This document shows, piece after piece, positions 8,468 through 16,926 of a DNA stretch of 64,000 bases. The translations under genes and the position numbers were made by a program. Under the pieces are notes generated by a model. That model had not been told where the DNA came from. It did not search any database and was given only the letters and a program-made list of their open reading frames with translations. Numbering within the stretch: the stretch's first letter is position 1; each line of letters opens with the position of its first letter. Origin of the DNA: Rhodospirillales bacterium (GTDB lineage: Bacteria; Pseudomonadota; Alphaproteobacteria; Dongiales; Dongiaceae). The DNA is taken from NCBI GenBank assembly GCA_009885795.1, contig VFKA01000080.1, positions 1-64,000 on the forward strand, in the 5' to 3' direction.

Positions 8468-9424
8468 ATGACCATAGGCATTGGAGCCTACGGACCGCAG
8501 GCGGGTTACGCCGTCTATGCCGGGCTGGCGGCCGCCGAGAAGATCGGCCGTGGCGCCATCGGCGGCTTCGCCACCTACGCCGCGATTACGGCCGACAACC
8601 GCCTGCTGCGCCACGAGACGCAGCGCGGCGGTAGCACAACCCTGTTCATCGACGGCGAGAGCACCGGCGGGCCGCCGCCCGAGGAGGTCGCGCGCGCCAC
8701 GGCGGCAGCGGTCATCTCCAGCGGCCCCGAGCGACCGGACCCGCTGGCTCAGTTCCTCGCGGCCGATCCCAAGGGCGGGCTCGTCACCGGTCACCGCCTG
8801 CCGAACGGCCTCGGCGTGGACGGCAAGCCGATGAACATCGAGGCGCTGGCGCATCTCTTGGCCGGGCGCTCGGCGCGCGAGGCCGTAGACCTGGTTCTCG
8901 ACCGCAACCGCGAGGCCGACATCGGGCTGATCGCCGTGGACCGCCGGGGGCACGCCTATGCGCGCAATTCCGACCGGGTTCAGCGACGGCCCGACCTCGG
9001 CTACGCCCGCGCGGAGGCCGCAACCGCCGGCGCGGTGGTCGAGGTGCTGCACAACGCGATCCACCCGCATCCGGCGCTGGCGCTGACCGTGGCCGCCATC
9101 GTCCTCGGGGCGATGGTCGGCGCGCCGCAGCCGGCCGGCTGGGTGACGGTTGAGGCCGGCGTGCCGCTCGTGGTCGGCAAGGAGAATGCGGTGCACTGCA
9201 ATGCCAACCTCGTGGCGACGCGGATCGAGACCACCGATCCGATCCTCGGCGCCGGCCGGCACGCCTGCGCCGGCATCTACCTGGACAGCGCAGTCTACCG
9301 CGACGGGACGCTGATCGGGCTCATCATGTTCGAGCCGATCACGACGGTCGAGGACGGCCGCATCACCGAGATGAGCGGGCAGAAGTCAATGCGCATGAGC
9401 TTCCGCGCGCCGCAGCGAAGCTAG
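8468..9424 (+). CDS. Conserved protein of unknown function, possible Ntn-hydrolase-like fold
   Basis: A 318-aa protein whose family I cannot name with certainty. The N-terminus (MTIGIGAYGPQAGYAVYAGL, later GRGAIGGFATYAAI) alternates short hydrophobic strands with glycines and recalls Ntn-hydrolase-like DUF1028 proteins. A mid-region DIGLIAVDRRGHAYARNSDRVQRR segment also fits such a fold. There is no signal peptide or membrane segment. It is embedded in the importer operon, 4 bp after the second permease and 10 bp before the metallo-hydrolase, so it should act on the imported compound or its first breakdown product. No catalytic residue can be assigned from the sequence alone. Confidence 0.6.
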   Translation: MTIGIGAYGPQAGYAVYAGLAAAEKIGRGAIGGFATYAAITADNRLLRHETQRGGSTTLFIDGESTGGPPPEEVARATAAAVISSGPERPDPLAQFLAADPKGGLVTGHRLPNGLGVDGKPMNIEALAHLLAGRSAREAVDLVLDRNREADIGLIAVDRRGHAYARNSDRVQRRPDLGYARAEAATAGAVVEVLHNAIHPHPALALTVAAIVLGAMVGAPQPAGWVTVEAGVPLVVGKENAVHCNANLVATRIETTDPILGAGRHACAGIYLDSAVYRDGTLIGLIMFEPITTVEDGRITEMSGQKSMRMSFRAPQRS

Positions 9425-9434
9425 GTCGCGAGGC

Positions 9435-10235
9435 GTGAGCGCCATTCCTATTCTGAAGGCGACCGCAATCCCGCTCGGCTGGATGACGATCGAGCGATCG
9501 ACCATGGTGATCGGGCGCCACTATGGCCAGTCGGTCACCGTGCCGCTGTGGGGCATCGCCATCAGCGGCGGTCCGCAGCGAATTCTGGTCGACACCGGTG
9601 TTCACGACTGCGCCTGGGTCGATGCCAATCTCGGACCTTGCAAGCAGGCACCGGAGGAGCACCTCGACCGCGCGCTGCGCGAGTACGTCGGGTGGGGCGT
9701 CGACGAGGTCGACATCGTCATCAACACCCACCTGCATTTCGATCATTGTGGCGGCAATGCGCTGCTGCCCTACGCGACCTGCTACATCCAGACCGCCGAA
9801 TGGGATTTCGCCGCGGCGCCGCTGCCGACGCAGAACCCCTACTACTACGAGTTCCTGATCGGCCGCGAATCGCTCGACCATTTCCGCTGGCGCTTCGTCA
9901 GCGGCATCCTCGACCTCATGCCCGGCGTGCGCATCTTCCCGACCCCGGGGCATACGCCCGGTCATCAATCCGTCGCCGTCAAGACCGGCGACGGCATCGT
10001 CGTCATCGCCGGCGACTGCGCCAACTGCATGGAGAACATCGTCGATGAGCTGCCGGTCGGCATCGTCCACGACACCGCGCAGGAGATCGCCAGCCTGCGC
10101 CGCATCAAGAAGATCGCGGACCTCGTGATCCCGGGGCACGACCCCGATGTTCGTGCGGGTTCTGCGGGCATCGAGCTTCGCGCCAAGTTGAAGCATATCG
10201 AGCGTGAGAATCCCGTTCCCGGGCCGCTCGGCTAG
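9435..10235 (+). CDS. Metallo-beta-lactamase-fold hydrolase (AHL-lactonase-like)
   Basis: A 266-aa metallo-hydrolase with the dinuclear zinc motif HLHFDH (NTHLHFDHCGG), then TPGHTPGH, the GDC aspartate and a final IPGHDP. This order of metal ligands is that of N-acyl-homoserine lactonases and related lactone or cyclic-amide hydrolases. It uses a GTG start at 9435, 10 bp after the previous gene. In this operon a role in opening a lactone, imide or cyclic ureide ring before the amidase and creatininase steps is more likely than quorum quenching, but that is inference. Cytoplasmic; no signal peptide. Confidence 0.8.
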   Translation: MSAIPILKATAIPLGWMTIERSTMVIGRHYGQSVTVPLWGIAISGGPQRILVDTGVHDCAWVDANLGPCKQAPEEHLDRALREYVGWGVDEVDIVINTHLHFDHCGGNALLPYATCYIQTAEWDFAAAPLPTQNPYYYEFLIGRESLDHFRWRFVSGILDLMPGVRIFPTPGHTPGHQSVAVKTGDGIVVIAGDCANCMENIVDELPVGIVHDTAQEIASLRRIKKIADLVIPGHDPDVRAGSAGIELRAKLKHIERENPVPGPLG

Positions 10236-10263
10236 CCACATCGCCTACCACAGGAGCCAGATC

Positions 10264-11781
10264 ATGACGGTAATCGCACCGACCGCGCGTGACATCATCG
10301 AAGCCGGTGAGGCGCTGGGGATCACGATGAGCGAGCGCGACGCGGCCGAGTATCTCGCATGTGTCGCCGGCCTGGTCGACAGCTACCGCATCGTCGATTC
10401 GCTGCCCGACTATCTGCCCGAAGTGAAGTATCCACGCTTGCCAGGCTACCGGCCCGAGGGTGAGGAGAACAAGTACAATGCCTGGTCCTACAAGACCTCG
10501 ATCAAGGGGGGGGAGCGGGGCAAACTCGCCGGCAAGCGGATCGCCATCAAGGACAATGTGTGCGTCGCTGGCGTGCCGATGATGAACGGTGCCTCGGTGC
10601 TTGAGGGTTATACGCCCGACATCGACGCCACGATTGTCACGCGCATCCTCGATGCCGGCGGCGAGATCGCCGGCAAGGCGCATTGCGAGTACTACTGCTT
10701 CTCCGGCGGCAGCCATACCGTCGCCACGGGGCGGCCGGTGCAGAATCCGTGGAAGGCCGGGTATACGACCGGCGGCTCGTCCTCCGGCAGCGCCGCGCTG
10801 GTCGCGGCCGGCGAGGTAGAGATGGCGATCGGCTGCGATCAGGCCGGCTCCATCCGCATCCCCGCCTCCTTCAGCGGCATCGTCGGCATGAAGCCAAGTT
10901 ACGGCCTCGTCCCCTACACCGGCATCATGGCGATCGACATGACGATCGATCATGCCGGGCCGATGACCGCGACGGTTGCCGACAACGCGCTGCTGCTCGA
11001 GGTGATCGCCGGCGAGGACGGCCTCGATCCGCGGCAGAATGCGCCGAAGACCGCCGCCTACACCAAGGCCGTCATGGGCGATGCATCGGGACTGCGCATC
11101 GGCGTTCTCAAGGAGGGCTTCGGCCATCCGAACTCGGAGCCTGACGTCGACGACAAGGTGCGGCGCGCGGCCGAGCTCTTCCGCAGCCTCGGCGCGACGG
11201 TCGAGGACGTGTCGATCCCAATGCATCTCCAGAGCGTTGCCATCTGGACGCCGATCGGCGTCGAAGGAACGGTCCAGCTGATGATGTTCGGCAACGGCTT
11301 CGGCACCAACTGGCGCGGGCTATACGTGACCAGCTTGCTCGACGCCCATTCCCAGTGGCGCCACCGCGCGCAGGAGCTTTCGGAGTCGCTCAAGTACGTC
11401 CTCATGCTCGGCCAGCACATGCAGCGGTACCACCGCGGCCGGTTCTACGCGAAGGCGCAGAACCTGGCGCGACGACTGACCGCCGCCTACGACGAGGCGC
11501 TGGCGCGGTACGACCTGCTGCTGATGCCGACACTGCCGATCAAGGCGACGCTGATCCCGCCGCCCGACGCGCCGCGCACACTTGTCGTGCAGCGCGCGCA
11601 CGAGATGTTCGCCAACACGGCGGCCTTCGACATCACGACGCACCCGGCGCTGACGATGCCCTGCGGCCTCAGCGACGGGTTGCCGGTCGGCATGATGCTC
11701 GTCGCCAAGAAGTACGACGAGGCGACGATCTATCGGGCCGCCTCCGCCTTCGAGCAAGCGAAGGACTGGAAGACGCTCTAG
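10264..11781 (+). CDS. Amidase signature family enzyme
   Basis: A 505-aa amidase. The Ser-cisSer-Lys triad is visible: lysine in RIAIKDNV, cis-serine in TTGGSSSGSAA and the nucleophile in QAGSIRIPASF. It hydrolyses a C-N amide bond of the imported compound or of a carbamoyl intermediate. The start at 10264 is chosen because AGGAG lies about 9 bp upstream. A longer GTG start at 10204 would overlap the metallo-hydrolase gene by 32 bp and lacks such a site. Relatives include aryl-acylamidases, GatA and biuret/allophanate-type hydrolases; the substrate cannot be read from the sequence. It follows the metallo-hydrolase by 28 bp in the same operon. Confidence 0.88.
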   Translation: MTVIAPTARDIIEAGEALGITMSERDAAEYLACVAGLVDSYRIVDSLPDYLPEVKYPRLPGYRPEGEENKYNAWSYKTSIKGGERGKLAGKRIAIKDNVCVAGVPMMNGASVLEGYTPDIDATIVTRILDAGGEIAGKAHCEYYCFSGGSHTVATGRPVQNPWKAGYTTGGSSSGSAALVAAGEVEMAIGCDQAGSIRIPASFSGIVGMKPSYGLVPYTGIMAIDMTIDHAGPMTATVADNALLLEVIAGEDGLDPRQNAPKTAAYTKAVMGDASGLRIGVLKEGFGHPNSEPDVDDKVRRAAELFRSLGATVEDVSIPMHLQSVAIWTPIGVEGTVQLMMFGNGFGTNWRGLYVTSLLDAHSQWRHRAQELSESLKYVLMLGQHMQRYHRGRFYAKAQNLARRLTAAYDEALARYDLLLMPTLPIKATLIPPPDAPRTLVVQRAHEMFANTAAFDITTHPALTMPCGLSDGLPVGMMLVAKKYDEATIYRAASAFEQAKDWKTL

Positions 11782-11833
11782 ACGTGGTCGCTCCGTCAGT
11801 GCCGCACGCGCGTTGTTCAAAGGGAGCCGGGTA

Positions 11834-12595
11834 ATGACTGAGGTGGAATGGAGCCGACTTAAGGCGGCTGAGCTGCGGGCACTCGCCGTGCAGGACGCCA
11901 TCGTGCTCGTGCCGGTCGGCTCAACCGAACAGCACGGCCCCCATCTGCCCGTTGAGGTCGACGCCCTGCTGGCGGGCGAGGTCGCATTGCGGGCGGCCCG
12001 CCGCGTCGCGGCGCGCACGTCGATCGTCGTCACGCCGACGGTTTGGACCGGGCTGGCTGAACACCACATGCCGTTCGGCGGCACCTTCACGCTCGACTAT
12101 CCGACCTTTTTCGCGCTGCTGCGCTGCATCTGCCTTTCGGCGAGCCGGCACGGATTCCGGCGCCTCTTCCTGCTCAACGGCCACGGCGGCAATATGACGG
12201 CGCTCGACGTGGCGGTGATCGAGCTCTCCGTCCAGCTCCGGTTACCGATCATTGCCGGCACCTACTGGATGCTCGCCGAGAAGGCCTTCGCCGAGATCCT
12301 GGAGACGCAACCCAACGTGCTGCATGCTTGCGAGGCGGAGACCTCGATGCTCCTAGCCCTGGATCCGAAGCTGGTCGACATGTCGCTGGTCGAGGGGATC
12401 GGGGCGCCGCCGGGTAGTGACTTCTGGGAACGGTTCATGCGTGCGCCCTCCCGCTGGCGGCCCTGGACCGAGGTGACGCCGAGCGGTGTGATCGGCAACC
12501 CCGCCGCCGCCACCGCCGAGAAGGGCGAGCGCCTGCTCGCCGCCGCCGCCGATGCCGTTGCCGAGGCGCTGCTCGATCGGCGGCTCTGGGTATGA
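11834..12595 (+). CDS. Creatininase-family amidohydrolase
   Basis: A 253-aa metal-dependent enzyme of the creatininase family, whose members open cyclic amides (creatinine) or hydrolyse formamides (MftE, FAPy deformylase). Family hallmarks are VPVGSTEQHGPHLPVEVD, GLAEHHMPFGGTFTL, LLNGHGGN and HACEAETSM, which supply the Glu, His, Asp, His and Glu metal ligands. The start at 11834 is preceded by AGGGAG with 7-bp spacing. An upstream in-frame TTG at 11813 is less likely. It is the last gene of the importer operon, consistent with a cyclic ureide or imide substrate. Its 3' end is immediately followed by a truncated gene on the other strand. Confidence 0.88.
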   Translation: MTEVEWSRLKAAELRALAVQDAIVLVPVGSTEQHGPHLPVEVDALLAGEVALRAARRVAARTSIVVTPTVWTGLAEHHMPFGGTFTLDYPTFFALLRCICLSASRHGFRRLFLLNGHGGNMTALDVAVIELSVQLRLPIIAGTYWMLAEKAFAEILETQPNVLHACEAETSMLLALDPKLVDMSLVEGIGAPPGSDFWERFMRAPSRWRPWTEVTPSGVIGNPAAATAEKGERLLAAAADAVAEALLDRRLWV

Positions 12596-12639
12596 GCCAG
12601 AAGGCGGCCCCCGATACCGAGGAAGAGGCATCAACGTCT

Positions 12640-12880
12640 CGATGCCTGCGCGCGCCGATCCATTGACCAGAAATGTCCACCGAGTCTCCGGCATGGAGAT
12701 CCGGCGGAAAAACGCCATGGTCTCATCCACGTAGCGCCAGAACGTGGGATCGAGGGGGCCCATCGCCGGCGTCGCCACGGCGGGCAGCACGCGGGGATCG
12801 CAATTGATCGGACCCGGCCCCGGCAACAGCGGCTGCGGCGGGCTCTGCTCGTCGAACTGGTCGATCTCATTGCTCGACAG
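12640..12880 (-). pseudogene. Truncated pucG-like aminotransferase (N-terminal fragment)
   Basis: The minus strand encodes about 80 residues that align with the N-terminus of ureidoglycine/serine-glyoxylate aminotransferases: LLPGPGPINCDPRVLPAVAT, MGPLDPTFWRYVDETM, then a WTFLVNGSARAGIETLM segment. This matches the PGPGPTDVDPRVLRAM...NRW...DGTSRAGIEA pattern of PucG. Homology stops near 12640, well before the PLP lysine, and the frame continues only into the antisense of the creatininase gene. No ATG is seen in frame; the triplet in the expected start position (12883-12881, after an AGGAG) reads ATA. It directly follows the M20 peptidase on the same strand, so it is the broken third gene of a ureide operon. 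Confidence 0.75.
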
Positions 12881-12894
12881 TATGCAACACTCTC

Positions 12895-14175
12895 CTACCG
12901 GGAACCGGGCGCACCGGGGCCATCGGCATCCGCCGGCCCCGCAGGCGTCTTGAGCAGATCGAGCACCGCAAGAGCAACGACCTGCGCCGCCTTTTCAAGA
13001 TCGTCGAGATTCAGACGCTCATCCGCACGATGCGCATTGGCCTCGACCATCGAACGCGGGCCGGCACCATAGAGAACGGTGGGAATGCCCGCGGCGCTGT
13101 AGTGTCGAGCGTCAGTGTAGATCGGAACGCCCTGCGCCGTGATGTCCTCGCCGAGCACTTCGCGCGCAGCGCCCTGGATTGCTCGCACCAGCCGCTTGTG
13201 CCCGGGTCCGGGCACCAGCGGGGCCGCCGACAAGATGCGGCGGATGTTGCAAACCACGTCCGGCCACCGCGCCGCCGACGTGCGGATGAACCCGGTCAGC
13301 GCCGCCTCGACCAGATCCGGCTGCTCCTCTGGGATGACACGGCGATCCAGCCTGAAGCTGACGCGGTCGGGGACGACATTGGTATTGATTCCGCCGCTGA
13401 TCAGGCCGACCACAAGTGTCGGACCACCGATCCCAGAGACCGAAGAGCGAACTGCCGCATAGCGTCTGCGCTCAGCATAAAGGTCGCCGAGGATTGCCGT
13501 CGCAGCCTCCAGCGGATCGCGCCCGGTATCCGGCCGTGCTGCGTGCGCTGACCGCCCGACGAGCTCGACCTCAAGATGCAGGCATCCGCTGTGCGCTGGA
13601 ACGACGTTGTAGGTAAAACCTGCACAGATCGCGTAGTCGGGCTGCGTCAGGCCTTGTGCCAGGAGCCATTTCGGCCCGATCTCGCCGCCGGTTTCCTCGT
13701 CATAGGTGAAGTGCAGCTCGACCGTTCCGCCGGGCGAGGCGCCCAGCTTCTTCAACGCGAGAAGCGCAAGCGCGAAGGTCACAAAATCGGATTTCGATGT
13801 CGCGACCCCGCGGCCGTACATCCATCCGTCCCGGATCTCCGCCCCATAGGGATCCGCCGTCCAACCGTCACCGGGCGGCACGACGTCGCCATGCGCGTTG
13901 AGGGCGACCACCGGTCCGTCGCCGAAGCGCTCCCGCACGATCAGGTTGGTCGCGGAGATCATGCCGGCGCGCCGAACTAGGTCGGCCGGCACCGGATGTT
14001 TCTCCACGGTGAATCCAAGGTCGGCCAGTTGGCGCGCGGCAACCTCAGCATGCGGCGCACAATCCCCGGGCGGGTTGTCGGACGGCGCGCGGACGAGCTC
14101 GGCCAATGTGGCGACGGCCTGCGCGCGACGGCCACGGATGAAGTCGGTGATCTCCGCTTTCACCTGCCTGTTCAC
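12895..14175 (-). CDS. M20-family metallopeptidase/deacylase (ArgE/DapE-like)
   Basis: A 426-aa zinc hydrolase. M20 motifs are visible: LNAHGDVVPPGDGW (first metal His and Asp), YGRGVATSKSD (bridging Asp region), TYDEETGGEIG (catalytic and metal Glu), and RADERLN near the C-terminus. The dimerisation insert begins near GCLHLEVELVGRSAHAARP. Relatives deacylate N-acetylornithine, succinyl-diaminopimelate or other N-acyl amino acids. The start codon overlaps the stop of the upstream allantoate-amidohydrolase-like gene by 4 bp, so the two are translationally coupled. The context points to ureide or N-carbamoyl compound breakdown rather than arginine or lysine biosynthesis. Confidence 0.85.
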   Translation of the reverse strand: MNRQVKAEITDFIRGRRAQAVATLAELVRAPSDNPPGDCAPHAEVAARQLADLGFTVEKHPVPADLVRRAGMISATNLIVRERFGDGPVVALNAHGDVVPPGDGWTADPYGAEIRDGWMYGRGVATSKSDFVTFALALLALKKLGASPGGTVELHFTYDEETGGEIGPKWLLAQGLTQPDYAICAGFTYNVVPAHSGCLHLEVELVGRSAHAARPDTGRDPLEAATAILGDLYAERRRYAAVRSSVSGIGGPTLVVGLISGGINTNVVPDRVSFRLDRRVIPEEQPDLVEAALTGFIRTSAARWPDVVCNIRRILSAAPLVPGPGHKRLVRAIQGAAREVLGEDITAQGVPIYTDARHYSAAGIPTVLYGAGPRSMVEANAHRADERLNLDDLEKAAQVVALAVLDLLKTPAGPADADGPGAPGSR

Positions 14176-15425
14176 GACGCTTGACCCCGCGGTCGGAACT
14201 GCTCGATGAAGCGCAGCAGCACACGCAGACCAGTCTCGATATCATTCAGCGTTACGGACTCCGCGGGACTGTGGTTGATACCGCCGGCGCAGCGCAGAAA
14301 TAGCATGGCGACGTCCGTCAAGGCGGCCATCGCCATTCCGTCGTGCCCCGCACCGCTCGGCAGGCGCCGCACCGTCAGCTTCTCGCCCGCGACGGCCGCG
14401 TCGAGTCGATCCATGAGCCAGGGGGCGCAGGCCGTGCTGCCAGCCTCGAAGGTGGTCTCCACCGCGATTCGCAAGCCGCGCCTGGTGCAGATCGACTCCA
14501 TTGTGTCCCGCACGGCTTCGACGGCGGCGGTGCGGTCGGCATCGATCGGGGCCCGGATGTCGATCGTGAACACCGCTTCGCCCGGAATCACATTGACCGC
14601 GCCCGGAAGCGACGCGAGCTTGCCGACAGTCCCCACGACCTCCGGCCGCTCGCTACAGATCCGCTCGACGGCGAGTACCGCCTCAGCCGCTCCGGCCAGG
14701 GCATCCTTTCGCAGCCGCATTGGTACCGTGCCGGCATGTCCGGCCATCCCGGTGATCCGCACCGACAGGCGCGTTGCGCCGTTGATGGCGGTGACCACTC
14801 CGACGGGCAGGTTCTCGGCTTCCAGCACAGGTCCCTGCTCTATGTGAAATTCGACATAGCCGAGAACGGGGTCTCGCCGGCGCGCCGCCTCGGAGATCCG
14901 CGATGGGTCGAGGCCGTAGGCGCGCATCGCCTCAGCCACCGTAATCTCGGTTTCGTCTTTGGCTTGGAGACGGCGCGCTTCGAACGTGCCGGCGACGGCG
15001 CGGCTGCCGAGCAGAGTCGATTGGAATCGCGTGCCTTCTTCATCGGCAAAGCCGATGACCTCGATGGCGAAGGGTAAGCGGATTGCCTTTGCCTGGAGTG
15101 CCTCGATGCAGGCGATACCAGCAACGACGCCCAGAATGCCGTCGTATTTTCCGGCGTTTCGCACCGTATCAAGATGCGAGCCAACCATCGCGCAGGGCAA
15201 GCCAGGACGGGTTCCTTCATAGCGGCCGATCACGTTGCCGATCGCATCGATGTGCACGGCCATGCCAGCCGACGCCATCCAGCCGGCAACCAGGTCCGTC
15301 GCGGCCCGCTGCTCTTTCGACAGGAAGACACGCGTCAGCGCGCCCTCCCCTTCGGAGCAGTGGGCCAGCGCTTCGATGCGATCCCAGATCCGTTCCGACA
15401 GAAGTCGATAGTCCGCGGACGGCAC
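14172..15425 (-). CDS. Allantoate amidohydrolase / N-carbamoyl-L-amino acid hydrolase family
   Basis: A 417-aa M20-type hydantoinase/carbamoylase amidase. Diagnostic motifs are GSHLDTVRNAGKYDGILGV (metal His and Asp), FADEEGTRF (catalytic Glu), EFHIEQGPVLE, GMAGHAGTVPM and GAGHDGMAMA. Members release ammonia and CO2 from allantoate or N-carbamoyl-L-amino acids. The overlapping M20 gene and the broken pucG-like aminotransferase downstream favour an allantoate role in purine-ureide breakdown, since AllC and PucG act in consecutive ureide steps. A carbamoylase role alongside the D-carbamoylase of this region is the alternative. Its upstream side abuts IS3 debris, so the native promoter may be lost. 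Confidence 0.83.
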   Translation of the reverse strand: MPSADYRLLSERIWDRIEALAHCSEGEGALTRVFLSKEQRAATDLVAGWMASAGMAVHIDAIGNVIGRYEGTRPGLPCAMVGSHLDTVRNAGKYDGILGVVAGIACIEALQAKAIRLPFAIEVIGFADEEGTRFQSTLLGSRAVAGTFEARRLQAKDETEITVAEAMRAYGLDPSRISEAARRRDPVLGYVEFHIEQGPVLEAENLPVGVVTAINGATRLSVRITGMAGHAGTVPMRLRKDALAGAAEAVLAVERICSERPEVVGTVGKLASLPGAVNVIPGEAVFTIDIRAPIDADRTAAVEAVRDTMESICTRRGLRIAVETTFEAGSTACAPWLMDRLDAAVAGEKLTVRRLPSGAGHDGMAMAALTDVAMLFLRCAGGINHSPAESVTLNDIETGLRVLLRFIEQFRPRGQAS

Positions 15426-15427
15426 TG

Positions 15428-16060
15428 ATTGGTCCCCACTGTGTGGTCCAGTGGGAATGTTAGTTTAGCGGCGATCTCGGCGCCAGGGGGAGCGTGGCCG
15501 ACGGAGCTGTCCGCGGTCGCGCAGCCGGCCAAGCGGCGAAGCTCGACACAGACACCTCTGGTGCTGAAGCGCGACAACCGAGCGAGGCGTGCGGCCTTAC
15601 AGTGTTGTAGTGGCGTCGCCAGATCTCGATGACGATCTGAGCCTCGCGCAGCGAGAAGAAGATCTCGCCATCGAGTAGTTCGTCACGCGGGCGCGCATTG
15701 AAGCTCTCGATGTAGCCGTTCCCCCAAGGGCTCCCCGGTGCGATGTCGGCGGTTTTCGCACCGACGGCCGCGATACAAATCTGCACGGCCTTGGCGACGA
15801 ACTGCGGGCCATTGTCTGAACGGATATGGCCATGCACGCCGCGCAGGATGAAGCGGTCCGACAGGACATCGATCACGTCGATCGACTTCAGCTTGCGCGA
15901 GACCCGGATCGCCAGGCACTCATGGGTGAGCTCGTCGACGATGTTGAGCATCCTGAACTTCCTCCCGTCATGGGTGCGGTCCTCGACGAAATCGTAGGAC
16001 CAGACGTAGTTGCGGTATTCGGCCCGCAGCCGTATTCACGACCCGTCGGCGAGCCAATCC
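15428..16060 (-). mobile_element. IS3-family transposase, C-terminal half, inactivated
   Basis: The minus strand encodes an rve integrase core: VWSYDFVEDRTHDGRKF, MLNIVDELTHECLAI, SDNGPQFVAK, SPWGNGYIESFNARPRDELL and RRHYNTVRPHASLG, ending at about 15460. Two of the DDE acids (D in SDNG, E in YIES) are visible. Just upstream (about 16044), the frame reads DGS-stop-IRLRAEYRN where relatives have DGSC.RLR, so a TGA has replaced a cysteine codon. The N-terminal half and the OrfA gene are missing. Sequence 15428-15459 resembles the IS terminus. It is a dead fragment. Confidence 0.8.
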
Positions 16061-16133
16061 CCGCGCAGCCGCGCGCAACCCCGCACCAGAGAAGGTTGGA
16101 ACCCAGTTCCCTCTCCCTCCGCCAAATCTCAGG

Positions 16134-16415
16134 TGTCCAGCCCGGAGACATAGGTAACGGAACGTATCTAAGACATGGGTGACAACCTTGGACCGAGAAG
16201 GAGACGAGCCAGTTGCTTTCGTCGATTTCCTTGATGCCGACGGCTTGTCCGGCGAGGACGGTTGAGGTGTCGATCTTCTTGCGGTGCAGGCGGATACGGC
16301 CGCAGGCGGCGACGAGCATGACGCGATCGCGAAACGGTTAGCTGAGTTCGGGGAGCCCTGCATAGCGGCGCCGTGAAGGTTCATAGACGTCGGCGGGACA
16401 CTTCATGCCGACGCC
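16134..16415 (-). mobile_element. IS481-like transposase C-terminal fragment with terminal repeat
   Basis: The minus strand reads MKCPADVYEPSRRRYAGLPE, then a TAG stop, then PFRDRVMLVAACGRIRLHRK and a STVLAGQAVGIKEIDE...WLVSF segment. This is the recognisable C-terminus of IS481-type transposases (PAE.Y.PS.RPY.GLPE...GRI..HRKKI..STVLAGQ.LGIKEVDE). The in-frame stop and the lack of the catalytic core show that it is dead. Directly downstream, 16134-16184 carries a sequence resembling the terminal repeat of such elements (ACCTATGTCTCCGGGCTGG on the minus strand). Confidence 0.7.
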
Positions 16416-16571
16416 TTCGCCGAACCGATCCTGAACATTCCCTGGGTCCGGATTCTCGAGCTCTTGGGCCGGATCCCCGCCGGCACGACCCAGGAGTTCC
16501 TGGATACGGCCGAGACGCAACCGGGCGGAGGCGACCATGACCAGGTCGGCCGGAGCGGGGAGGCCGCGGCG

Positions 16572-16886
16572 ATGAAGACCATTAAAGTGAGCGACGCCAC
16601 CCACCGCGCCATCGCCGAGACCGCCATCCTGCCGTTGTCCGCGTCCGGCAAGCAGCAGCCGGATGGGACTTGGCTCGTCCCCATCGAGGACGACACCTGG
16701 GAGGCGCTGGAGAGCCAGCGTCGTCCGGGCGAGAGCGACGACGACACCATCCAGCGGTTGATCCGGCATCATCGCGAACAGCCACTGAACCGAACGGGCC
16801 ACCGCAACGATGCCGCGGGACGAGGATCCCGGCGGCGCTCGTTCGTGCGCCCCGCGGCGGAGTCTCCGGCGCCATGCAAGGAATGA
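16572..16886 (+). CDS. Small conserved protein, ribbon-helix-helix/antitoxin-like
   Basis: A 104-aa small protein with a strong Shine-Dalgarno (GGGGAGG, 8 bp before the ATG). The N-terminus MKTIKVSDATHRAIAETA and the later WEALESQRRPGESDDDTIQR have the strand-helix-helix rhythm of VapB-like or ribbon-helix-helix proteins. I do not recognise a toxin partner next to it. From about residue 75 the sequence turns Arg/Ser-rich (GRGSRRRSFVRP) and probably reads into foreign DNA because the original stop was lost. It lies between IS481 and IS21 fragments and may be passenger cargo. The function is unproven. Confidence 0.5.
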   Translation: MKTIKVSDATHRAIAETAILPLSASGKQQPDGTWLVPIEDDTWEALESQRRPGESDDDTIQRLIRHHREQPLNRTGHRNDAAGRGSRRRSFVRPAAESPAPCKE

Positions 16887-16926
16887 GCGAACGGCAGTAT
16901 CCGCCTATTTCAACAGAGAGCGGGAC

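Noticed and set aside
12353-12826. 157-aa intact gene on the minus strand
   Set aside because: Only the first part matches the PucG family; the rest reads antisense through the creatininase gene.
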